A DNA stretch of 64,000 bases. Source: Sipunculus nudus. Its lineage: Eukaryota > Annelida > Sipuncula > Golfingiida > Sipunculidae. The position numbers were made by a program, and so were the translations under genes. Location: contig CM049306.1 of NCBI GenBank assembly GCA_026874595.1, forward strand, positions 31,365,519-31,429,518, read 5' to 3'. Shown piece after piece: positions 41,601-53,800 of the stretch (position 1 is the stretch's first letter; each line of letters begins with the position of its first letter). Under the pieces are notes generated by a model that was not told the DNA's origin, made no database searches, and saw only the letters and a list, made by a program, of their open reading frames with translations.

Positions 41601-42905
41601 TCGTCGCACCATTGTCAAACAAACTTCTGATGATCGCTGTTTCCGTCAAAAACCAGTCCTTAACAACATATACAGGATGCCTCCGGTAATGCTGTAATAA
41701 TGCATATTCCAATGCAGGGACAACTGCTTCCAAAGCATTACTCTGCTCACTTCAGGATTAAACTGCCTTGTTGGACAAGCAACTAGAGGCAGAACAAGAA
41801 AAAAAACCCAGATTGTACAGAAAGAGAAAAATGGCTTACGCAATTAAATAACGGGTCTCAGAGAGAAAAGTAACAAAGCACACCAGGATTTTTCTGCTTA
41901 AAAAATCAAAGACAGAGATGAATTGCATTTTATTCTGGATTTTCCAACTTCACCTGTCTGAAGGCATGCCAGAATTTTCTTAATCCCGGAGTTAATGGAG
42001 CAATTATTATATATTGTGATGTATCGACACTACAATGTTAATTTGATTGAATGTTTTGAATCATTTTGCTTTTCTGACTTGTATATCCAAAATCGGCTCG
42101 GGACAACCCCATGGATTCGATGTTTATCCCGTGTCCGGAAACGACTTGTTTTTGATTCTTTGGGTTGAATTTTCTTTTGTCCAGTCATAGAATAATGGTT
42201 TATTTGGTATAACTATAAAACACCTGATTAAAAACATGCTTACAAAAGCTTGAAGCTCCAGCTATGCATGTACAATATGCTCCTTTAACCTCACTAGGAA
42301 GGATTTGATGAATCGCACAGCACGAGTGATGAGAGGGAGCATTTTTTCTTTAACTAGGGAAGAATTTTTCCTTTGAAAAATATTGCATCTTCTGTGGTGC
42401 ATACTGAGAGCTCCTGCAGATATCCTTCATGGAAAAAGGTGTAACCTATCTCATCGGGTCTCTGAAAAGTTTGTTAGCGCAATTCATTCTAGGAGACACC
42501 TTGTGTACGAACAACCTGTTTTCCAGACTGCCTCATATAATTGTCAATGTTAACAAATGAGAATTCTGGCAGATTGTCAAGAAACTTCTGGCAACCATCC
42601 ATTGGAACTTTAAGTTTGGCAGAATCATTTTCACTTGTAGTAGAAGATTTAGCAGTGTCTTTAATCTTCTTTCCCCTTAGATACACCTGCCATGGGGTAG
42701 AGTCAATGATCCTTGGTTGCCCTTCAGAAGCCAAACATTCCTGAATTATAGAGTTAAATTAATATAAAGTAATTAAAGTTGGAGCTTCATAGAAAAGCAG
42801 GATCGACCAAAGTGACTACTTGATAAACAGCAATAAGTAGTACGATATAAGCGATTGTTCAATGCTTCTATGTTACTCTCATATTTGAATTTAACAATAA
42901 ATAAT

Positions 42906-42955
<50 letters not shown>

Positions 42956-45900
42956 TATGTCATAATTCCTAAATCACAGCAGATATCGAAGCAAATTTCA
43001 CTGGGTAATCGTATAAGCCATGTAACACAATAATTCCTCTTTCGAATCCTTAGCCTTCGTACGTTTGACCATGTTCAAAGCCAAAGCGCTGCGAACAATG
43101 TAAATGACTTAGTGATAGTGCGAGTTACTGTGGATCCCCCGCCGCCTCCCCGGCCACTATTGTGGCAAATCTTTCCGCTAATGAAACGCGATTTCCTCTC
43201 TGTAAGTGCATATCTACTTGATTTCGTAAACAGATAAAAAAATGTTTCATTATGGTTTGCATTGACTATCGTTATTTTATGACATGAATTTCGTCAAGGT
43301 GATGTTACGTCGTGTCAAGCGCATGTACTTGATCAAAGGCATGAAATTGCATACTTGGATTAAGTAAGGAACATCAGTTGCATATACCTTTGAAACATCC
43401 AAAGAAATGTCCCTCCCAAACCCCAGAAAAGAAAGAAGAATCATATTGTCAGGCGATAAAATATTTTAGGTCGGATACCCTGCACACCCGGGCAAAGAGG
43501 GGTCGTTTTCACGGCAACGGACCATCAGCGCTTCGCTAAGAAGATCGTCCTAGCCTTGAGGACAGTGCTTTTATATTCACCAGATACAAAATTAAGCCAC
43601 AGGAAAATTAACAAAAGCCATCTTATCAGACCAACTGCGACTTATACTTTCTATATTTCGACTCCGGTAGATAATTCTTCGAGACTTTTCGTGTTTTAAC
43701 ACCGCAATTGAAACGGACCTTGTAACGCACATGATTGTCGGTAAACATGGGATATCCAGCCGGACTTCATTTATAAAAAGCAGTTTTTCACCAAAGAAAT
43801 GAAGAGGGATTTAAACAGAACTCAAATTATACAGTTAAAAATATATCGCATCCTTAAGTCGTAAATTTTATAAGTTTCCTACCTGGTTTAAATGAATTTG
43901 AAGCAGAAAGATCCACGCCTGCTTTTGCTGGTCTTTGTCCACTGTTGAAAATGGCCGTAGTGCTGCAGCAGGTTTCCAAAAGACAGACCGCCTGACCAGT
44001 TCAGCCCGTACTACGCATGCTCACGGGAAGGGTGTACTAGCTTGAGTTGGGGTTGCTTTACTAAGCTTATCAGTTGTATGCTCAGCTTATCAGATTCGGC
44101 TTTCAGACCTCGACCGTTAACTCTGGCCGCCCCGTGCATGGACTTTGCCAATGCATCAATTCACCAATTGCACCGACAGACCCAGGTGAGGGCTGGGGAC
44201 AAAGTGAGGCCTGTGGCAGTGATGCAGTTAGTTTAGAAACACCCTTTCAACACATCGTAGTGTTAACTGAACAGAAATCACCTTTTTTAAATTAAAAGCA
44301 ACCGGCGACCCAAATGTGCTCAAGATCCGCCGAATTTTCTAAATAAAGAATACCATTTATCGCAAAAAACATAACTTTTTTAGGAATTTAACCAGACCTG
44401 CTACGTTAAGAGAAACTGGTTGTTCACACCTTTAGTGGTGTGACACTCTTGGCCAAGACAATTTTACGTATTTATTTACCATCTGTGAATACTCCTGGCT
44501 CTGGATATGAGGATTCTGTCTGCCATCCAGCTCGTCGAATCCAGCAATCACCTACAAATGTTATACAAAGAAACGATAGATATTCATATGAATAAAAAAT
44601 GTAATGTGGTTCAAAACATGAAAATAAGCACCGAGACGGTCACAAAAATACTTGTGTATCATGTGTGACCACCTGTTCCAAATCTAATGACAAAATAAAT
44701 ATCACAGTTTAACTTCCTGGAAAAAATACGTTTCAGTGAACTTAAAGCATATGTTCTTTTTCATATTCCTATATGGCATCGAAGTACGAAGATAACAAAT
44801 TTCAATTTCACCATTCCAACTCATTCAGTTGTATAGACTTGCCTCTAGCAGCAGAGCAAGGTCTTCAATGCTTTTGGTCATTGGACCCAAGTGGTCCTGT
44901 GTGGGTTCAATCAGCATACTTCCTGTCATAGGGACCAGTCCAAATGTGGGTTTTAGACCAACGATTCCACACCAACATGACGGCATGCGGATTGATCCAG
45001 CTGTGTCTCCACCGATGGCCATATCTACTTCCCCAGTTGCCACCTTAAACCCATAATTTGTGTTTTGCATTTCATGACAGCATAAAATATGATTTTGTTA
45101 TTATTCTGTATAATCAATATATTAAATATTTGAATCTGAAGATTATGTTTTCGGTACCTATATCCCACAAAATAAAAAAAATTATCCTTCAAATAATATC
45201 CAACATTTTCTTCATTCTAAAAACTGTTCAGATAAGAACTGTATGTGTGGTGTCTTCAGTTTTGTTTATAACTGTGCCCCCTCGATTTGCACAAAACAAT
45301 GTTGTTTGATGTCATGGTAGTTTTTAAATAAGGAAAGAATATTAATTTTTTTGTGCTGGTAAATAATTTCAATCATATCAATTCGACTTTCAAATTCTAC
45401 GGAAATCAGTTTAACAACCTGGCACAACCACTTTTTTAATTAATACGACCCATGGGATTCACCTACAGAATCTAATCAGTCATAGCCTTATGTTGTGATA
45501 GGAATTCAAACAAAAGTGCACACACATATACAGCCACATGCAAGTAAAATGTTGATCCCTGTGATACAGAATGTGTCAGTATTCAATAATAAAATTCATG
45601 AAGTTTCAAACTAGAATCTGTGACAAGGATTTCCGTTTAGTGACGTTTGGTTTTAAATGCTTCTAAGAGACCAGTTTATTACCAGCACAGCGCAGCCACT
45701 AGAAGAGCCCCCAGCACTGCGGGTTTTATCATGAGGGTTCAGGACTGGCCCAAAATCGCATGTGAAGCTGTTCCCAGAACAACAAAAATTTTCCACCATT
45801 CCTTTGCCAGTGATGGTGCCTCCTGTTTAAATAATGCAATTTCTCGGATACATAATACTTTAAATAATTATCCTATTTCCCATTATGAATTATTAACTTT

Positions 45901-48900
45901 TTTAATATTTCAAATGCTTGGTAACCAAGTTCATTCCCAGCTCGAAAATATTTAGCTAGTTTTCTATTACTAATCTTTCCACATTCATTTACCGATGTTT
46001 CAATGAATTATATCTAGACTCATTCTCATGTTAATATTCACACATTCTCTTTGACACAATTGCTTTGGATTGCTTTGACAGCTATTAGATAAAAATGCTA
46101 AAATGCCGTGTGCATCAGAAGATATCCAACAGTGGAATATGCAAATGGAAGTGTGCATTTGATCATACTATATAATAAATTTTAAAACAGATAAGATAAT
46201 ATGTTATTACAGAAGGAAGAATTATTAATTTTTATTTTTTCTCGGCGACTGTCATATTATCGAATTGTTGCAGAAGTCAAAGCCAATGGTAAAATATCAC
46301 AGAAATGACAGTCTCTCAAAATAAATTTTCTTAATCGTATAAGATATACGAATGGAAATTGAAATGGCACACCTGCATCCAGCACCCTTGTCACCACAGT
46401 AGCATCATACTCCGGGATATAGCCATCAAGAAGCTTGGTGCCCAGACCCCATGGCACTCCGGCCACCGCCATGTTGTCCTTGATGGCAACACTTTTTCCC
46501 TTGAGCTTACCCTCAGGCGCACCACGGATGTCGGTCTTGACATACCTGTTATCACACAAATGAAGTTACTAGTTTAAATATTATTTCTATCGTTTAAAGT
46601 TTCTTATGGTTATATTTTATATTTTAATACTGTTGTTATAAAGATTTGGATGTTAATCGGGACTTTCATAACATATTTTGAAATCATTTAACCATTTGAG
46701 CTGCTTAAGAAAGCGAATGCTATAATCATAAGATTTTAAATCACCCAGCGCATAATATATTTTTATGATGAAATCTATTCGTTACCGGCCGTTACCTAGT
46801 TATTCAAAAAGACCTTTACCCAGTAAATGCGTATCCGCCATTGGGAACTAAACGAATCCCAGGCGGAAAACTAATCGGTAAATAAAAATATTTTATCTTC
46901 GATTTCATGAATGCATTTATTTATTTTTAATCTTTCAATGTATTATTTTACCAAAGGCTAGTCAAGATATATATATATAGCGTTTATTTATTACGTATAT
47001 ATATATACATGTATATATATATTTATACACATATATATCTCAAATAAACTCATAATCTTTTAACTTAATTTTTTTAACCTTAATTTAAATTAGAGGGTAA
47101 TTTTACAAATATCTATTATATACTTGAAAAAAAATATTTCAAAATTAAAACAATGCAAGGAATAATTAAGTGCGGGCTGCATGCTTGTTGATCTCTTTCT
47201 CTCTCTATCTCCGAACATCTACAAACACACATATGAATATTTAAATATATATTAGGTAGAGCTTTTAATGTTTCATATATCTCTGGATATCCGTTTTCAA
47301 ATTCAAACTTAAAATCAGGAACTGATATTTATCTAAAAAAAAGATATAATTTGAATAAATTATCTAATTTATCTCCCAGGATAACTTGCTTAATGGCCAT
47401 ACGGACGTGAGGAATAACTAATCAAGCTCAATGGATTATTAAGAGCTATAAAAGCTGAGGCGTAACTGTGAATAGATTCATCCGATAAAACTCTGGTAAG
47501 AGTTCATCATATAGAGTTATAAGTGTCATCAATTTGGCTCTGAAATCGCAATACGAAGGTAGTATTGCATGCTTGTTGATCTCTCTCTCTCTCTCTCTCT
47601 CCAAACATGTACACACACACACACATATATATTTATTAAGTAGAACCTTGAATTTCCTTATATCTCTGGATTTTCGTTTTCAAATTCAAATTTAAAATCA
47701 GGGACCGATATTTATCTCTTTTAACAAAAAGTAGAAATACAATATCTGGAAAATATATTTTTTAAAATAAATAATCTAATGTGGCTCTGAGGATAATTTG
47801 CTAAATGGCTATTAATCGACCGTGTAAGAATATCTAATGTATATCAATGGATTTTTTAAGAGCTGTAATAGCTTAGCCGTAACGATTAATGGATTCATCC
47901 GATAAAAGCCTGGTAAAGAATTCATAATTTTGAGTTGTCAGTGTCATTAATTTGGCTCTTTGGTCGCAATACCAAGTCAGCTTTCGGAAAACGTAACAAG
48001 CTGTGAAACCCTCACCGTAATTTGGGAAAAGGTTACTCACAATCGATCAACGGTTTATGCCAACGATTTACACATACGTTATATACGTAGCCTACGATCT
48101 TCACTTGCGATGTGGTTTATATGGCACTTTGGTGCAAATGCGTTTTACATACACATATATATAAAATCATTTATTTTACGACCCCTTGATTACAGCATTA
48201 GCTAACCTATAAAATGCGTTCCATATGCAAACATTTATCATTGCGGCCTACGACCAAAACCGAAAGTTTATTGGATATAAACGCTACCCCTGTTAGCTGT
48301 ATGTATAAACCGACAGTGGCTTATTTTATTTTAACAGATTACAATAATTTTATATGGTTAGGTTTTTTTAATAAATTTTACGATTTCGAGGAAAGGTTAA
48401 GATAAAATAACGTTACTGGCAGGATTAATCAAGGATAAGTCAGCATGCATACACGAACCTTGAAATGCTCAAGTATACCTGTATTACATAACCCGCAATT
48501 GGCATGAAACTTCTAGGACATGTTATAGTAAACTTATTGAATAATGGCATATCCGAACAAAGTTTATGTCCCAAAACTGTTCGGATATTCGAGGTTGTTC
48601 TGTATTTATATATTAGTAAATCTGATTATTTGTAGAAAACTAAAACTGTACATTTTAGAAAGACAGCTTTCAGGTCTCCATTACAATGAAACTGACACAT
48701 ACTCTTGTGAGATAAAGATGAGTTAATCTGAAAGGGTCGCTCTCTAACATAAATGAACATAGGATTATCTTGGACCCAACGGGCCACCGCTAGACCGCAT
48801 CTGCAGTGCGTTAACGTATCTCATTTAATTGACAACTTGTCTGTAAACATGAGTTACCAAAGATATATGTTAATTGTGCTTCCTTTAATGTATAAGTTAA

Positions 48901-50796
48901 ACATAAGTGTCCTACCGTCTCTTATAAATAATCAAATTTTTAGTAAATATTAATGCTCATAATACCAGACAATGTAAAAAATGGTATGTACCAGTCAGCA
49001 GAAAATGCAGCAATGTATAGAACTATTCGTTTAAAGGTGTGAATGTAGGGAAAACTTACGGAACAGTATTTAACAAGACCACATCTATCTACTTGTTTAG
49101 GAAAAAAGATTTTACTGTATTTAATGCCTCAAAATATGAATTATTTCTTCATTATTACAAATGGCGTTCAATTATCCATGCACACTTTCTGTGTGCAGAA
49201 TATTTCCTGTTTGCTGTGATTAAATGGTCTGTAATTAGTAAAGGGGCATATATATCTCTTTAAGGTCGAACACCCTTTGATCGAAGGAATAATATGTATA
49301 TTTGTTGGAGAAATATCAGAATGTTTTGAAGCATGTTTCTACTTGTATTTTGCCTAGGTCAGTAAAGTTCAAGTTCAATGTCAAGGGATTCATTAGAGAT
49401 ATATGTAAATAAGTTTAGACGAACTTTATTTGTTACATACCAGGCATTATACAGGTTCTCCTGTGAGTCTGGTCTCCGCCCCGGTGTACGAGGGTATTTC
49501 ACTTCAGGCACAGGCTCTGGGTATTTGTCAAGCTGCGTGATCCCCGCGACGGCGTTTCCAATATATTCTTGAATACATTTAAAGAAAAATGATCAGTTAT
49601 AACTCATAACACAAATTAATGTTTCAAAAGACCAAGTGTTCACCTGGGAACAATTTGCATTTATCATTATATGATTATATAGATACTTGAAAGGGCATCA
49701 AAGGACGACCATTACCCTATATTTCGAATTCACTTATACAAAACATGACAAACACGGAAATTAAAGACATAAAATTGTAGATGCCGCCATCTAAGATATC
49801 CCAAGGTGCATTTAGTTAGAGCCAATTTCTTTCGTTGCAAAAAAGTTAACTCGTAGATCGTTGCGTTTCATTAAAGTGATTTAAGCGCACTCGTCTGCGA
49901 GTGAAACACGCCTCCTTTGTAGGGAGCGACCATGAAGGGTCTCACCGTTTATATACAGCACAAAAGCAGCTTGCCAGTGACTGTTTACTGTGAGAAAAGG
50001 ACTTTATGCTTTTTCGAAGCATTCTGGATTAAATGATTGTGATATGAAGATAAAAAGAAAGATTTAAGGAATTCTTAGGCAGAGCTTCACAAATATTGAC
50101 ATGTGAGACTAATAGTTTCAATTTTATGCACTACTAGTCTTCCAATGTATTCTAAATTATTAAAATTAAGAAATTGAAAATAAAATTTATCAAATGTTCA
50201 AAATTATCAGCACAGTTACTATTAGAAACAAAAAAATGATTATAGAACAGATCTCGGTCGTGCCACCGCCTCTCATGGCAGTAGCTGCAGAAAATGTATC
50301 GAATACCTGTAAATAATTTGAAAGACAACTCTTAAAAGGACTCATAAGTGGAAGATCAATAAGAAACATTAACATCACGGAGAATTTGCGTTGCTTATTG
50401 GTAAAGGCATATTCTACCTTACTCAGTCCTTTAATTGGTGCTTCAATGAAGTGAATGTACAGCACCATTTCGGCTTTCTGACATTAGAGGGTCTGCCAGT
50501 CTGACACAAATGTATTACTAGGTCAGGATATGTTAAATGATGGTCCCATCGGAGAATAATATATGGTTAGGAAAAAGTAGTTACTAATATTTAATTGTAT
50601 TGTGTTTATCTAAATCATTTTTTTTTGTTTAAGGGTTTGTTTATGTACCGAGTGTGGAACTGACTGAACTGCGGGTTGTTATGATTGGCTGATTGAAAGA
50701 TTCTTGGTGCTTCTGGGAGGCTTAGCTGGTAATTTCCATGTAGAGCAGTCTTTAGAATATTTGTTGACTAGAATTTTCCCGAAGGTTCTCTGTGGC

Positions 50797-50869
<73 letters not shown>

Positions 50870-53800
50870 TGTCCTAGGAGTTTATATTTAGACGAGGAGG
50901 GCGAAGGAGAACTATAAATGTATTCATGTATAGGCGAGGAGAACTATATATGTATATTGCAGATCTACGGCGGTGATGTTACCGGAATAAACCTGTGTTT
51001 TTTACTCTAGACAAGTGTGATTATGTTGGACTTTTGCGTGGTCATCAGGGGCTTTGTAATATATTGTGAAAAAGGATTTGCTTTGGTAGACTTTTTGCCT
51101 TATTTATCCTGATGGACCGTGGATGTCACTGCTGGACAGTTCATTCCTCCATGGTACACTTTCAATATCTATGGTCGGTCACGTATCATCTTCATTTAAT
51201 TGATGTTATCAGCTTGCCTGACTTGTTGATTATCAGTTCTCCGGGGATGAAAAAGTCGCAAACACTGTACCCTGTATAGTCATTACAATTCTGTTTTATT
51301 TGTTTCATGCAAAATCAAAGAAAGGTAAGGCATTTTTACGCAGGCAGTGTGAAAAGCTCCTGCAACCTTTGGATGATCAAGGAAGTACTGTTTCACTTGT
51401 ATGAAAAATTATCCCAGAATAAATACGGACAGGGGTACTTAGATGAACTATAGTGCAGACAATACGTTGGACACATTTTGAACCCAGGATGTTAAGCCTT
51501 TCCAAAGGTATTTGTATTCTGCTGTGTACGGGTGCTTTTAATAAATATGTACGCGTATGTGTGTTCTAAAGTTGCCCTCGGTTGGCAGCATTGCCGTCAT
51601 AAATCCGGCACTTGTTCTGGATTCAGGAACGTCATTAAGGAGTATTCATAAATGAAGATTACCTTTTACATGACAGAATCTCGGAATATGGGCCGAATAA
51701 ATGAATGTAAACACGGTTTTGGGAGCATCCCGCGATAGGAATCCCCATTGATCTTTGGGTAGGCATGCATTCCTTAGAATACCGAACGTGGTATAAATAT
51801 ATCAGATATAAAGCAAAAGCAGACAGTTTATTAACAGCTCGGAGTGATCAGTTATATTTTAAATATAGGCATTACACTTTACCCAATCTGATAAGTGTAC
51901 TGACCCTGATAAGACTTTAGTTCTTCTTCCTCGATCTCAAACCCAAGTTTTGCTGAGATATCCGCGAGCTGTTTCAGTGTAGGCTTCTGCACGGCAGGGG
52001 ACCGATACAATGCTAAAAAAATATGCATCCATATGGGAGAACTTGTTTTCCAGTAGTCTTTATTTGTCTACTTAATATTTTATATAAGTAACGGTCAGTG
52101 TGAATGGGTGATGCAACATTTTATGGGAAATTGGCAGCAACAGCTTGAAAAATGTTCTTAGAGACACTGTCCACAGACATAAAAATTTATTCTCATGAAT
52201 ATATTTATGCTAATTTCCGATAAAACGTATTTTTGTCTTACTAATTTTAAGAACTACATAACTGGGTCTGTGTAACTTAAAAATTTTCTATTACATTAAA
52301 TATACGCACCAAAAATGCACTCTGGTCCATATTCGCATGTTTGGGTTGGGCTTTGATGGATCTCATTAAAAAAAGGGAACTATTGGAATTTTTCCTTATT
52401 CCCAGTAGTTTCCACGTCAATTTCAGCAACACATACAACACCCAATCAAAACATTCATATCGATTAGCAGTCATGGGGGGGGGGGGGGGGGTGGCGGGGA
52501 ATGTTAACTGGACATTTGTTGTCTTAGCTTAATCTTAATCATTAAGCGGCTGTCACCATATACATAATTGTCCCAGCTTAAGACAGGCTACGAGAAAATT
52601 TGGGATTATCATGTGTACACTCAAGTTTGTTTGAAAATTGTTAGCAGTGGACTGTGACTTGTTTTTTTAATAATTTCGGTAATGTACCTTAAGTTAGAAT
52701 AGTTTAACCAAATGTTTGTTGCTTTAATTTGTTGTATGTTAATATGCAGTATCATGTATCGATGTTAGCAAGGGAACGTAGGTTAAAGGAACCCATGTGT
52801 GTTTTTTTATATTGCTTTCTGGCCAATCGTTATTCTGTGAGATTGTTTGTGGTCAGATTCGTCAGCGTTAGTCTAGAAGGTTCCCTGTTATAACATTGTT
52901 TACTGCAGGAAACGCAACCTAAACAAAACTTTTCCCTACTTTTGTCTCTGGAGGCAGGACCATTTTAGTATTCATGCATTGAACGACGGTCTCATTGAAT
53001 TGTAGGGCGATAGGCCAAGAGCTGCCAGAATGTTTGACGTAAGAATCAGAATATATATTGAACACGCACGAGTAAGGTCGTAATCTCTTAGGTCAGCGCG
53101 GTTCAGTAGAGAGTCCGAGATTGTCTTGAACTGATCAGCAAAGGGACGATTTCCTGGTGTATTTTATGCCAGAGTATGCGGGCGACCAACATCATCTCAT
53201 CAAATAGATTTGTGAGATGTACGCGTTTACAAAAGGACCAGTGTACAGCCTATGTGTATCTGCTAAACAGGCCAGGACAATCGATACGCTGATCTGTGAG
53301 TTTGTTACCGTATACCGTCTGCGGTGGCATATTCGGGCAAAGATCACAGGATACATCTAGGGTCATCTTCAGTGACAGACATTGTCTGGGTTACGGTGCA
53401 GTTAAGGCTGTGAGCCTATTGTCAGTGTTTTGGAGAAGCCCGTACCCCAAAGGTAGAAACTGGGGTCAGCAAGTGATTTGTTTGACGACGAGAAGCCCCT
53501 GTGAATCATGTGTACAAAACCACCAGGAATCGAGGAGTACATTCCTAAGTTACATGCGGAACGATCATATGACCAGAGGCCTTGGTCCCAGGAGGACTTC
53601 CTGCGTAGTGTGTATTCAGGATTAATCAGGACTTTTTGCATATGTGTATTTACATGGACTATATGGATTTTTGTACCACGTCTTTCTAACCTTTTTGAGT
53701 GTGAGTGTGGGCTTTAGTCGGTTTAGTTCATCGTTTAAAAGAACCTGGAAAGTCCATTATTAGGGGGGAGTGAAAAGGTTTGAAATCGTTTTACTAAGCT

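Larger units (their letters stand above)
39591..44405. mobile_element. TTAA-flanked DNA transposon with long inverted ends and a THAP gene (Kolobok-like)
   Basis: TTAA at 39587-39590 and 44406-44409 flanks a 4815-bp element. Its ends read inward GGTAGCAGGACTGGTC and CGTAGCAGGTCTGGTT, and the inverted similarity continues for about 390 bp. Inside are a THAP-domain gene on plus and a two-exon open frame on minus. TTAA target duplication plus a THAP domain is the combination known for the Kolobok superfamily; piggyBac shares TTAA but not THAP. The transposase seems broken. It sits in intron 7 of the amidase, about 74 bp from exon 7. Confidence 0.8.

Noticed and set aside
44042-44295. Two plus-strand open frames
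   Set aside because: They lie in the right inverted repeat of the TTAA transposon and have no protein features.
44829-45056. Plus-strand open frame of 75 codons
   Set aside because: It is antisense to amidase exon 6.
49378-49572. Plus-strand open frame of 64 codons
   Set aside because: It is antisense to amidase exon 3.
50190-50468. Hydrophobic 92-codon frame as a membrane protein
   Set aside because: AT-rich chance frame in an intron, no homology recognised and no consistent splice partners.
53296-53720. Overlapping open frames of 69-109 codons as a gene
   Set aside because: No domain, frames overlap on both strands and no splice pattern was found.
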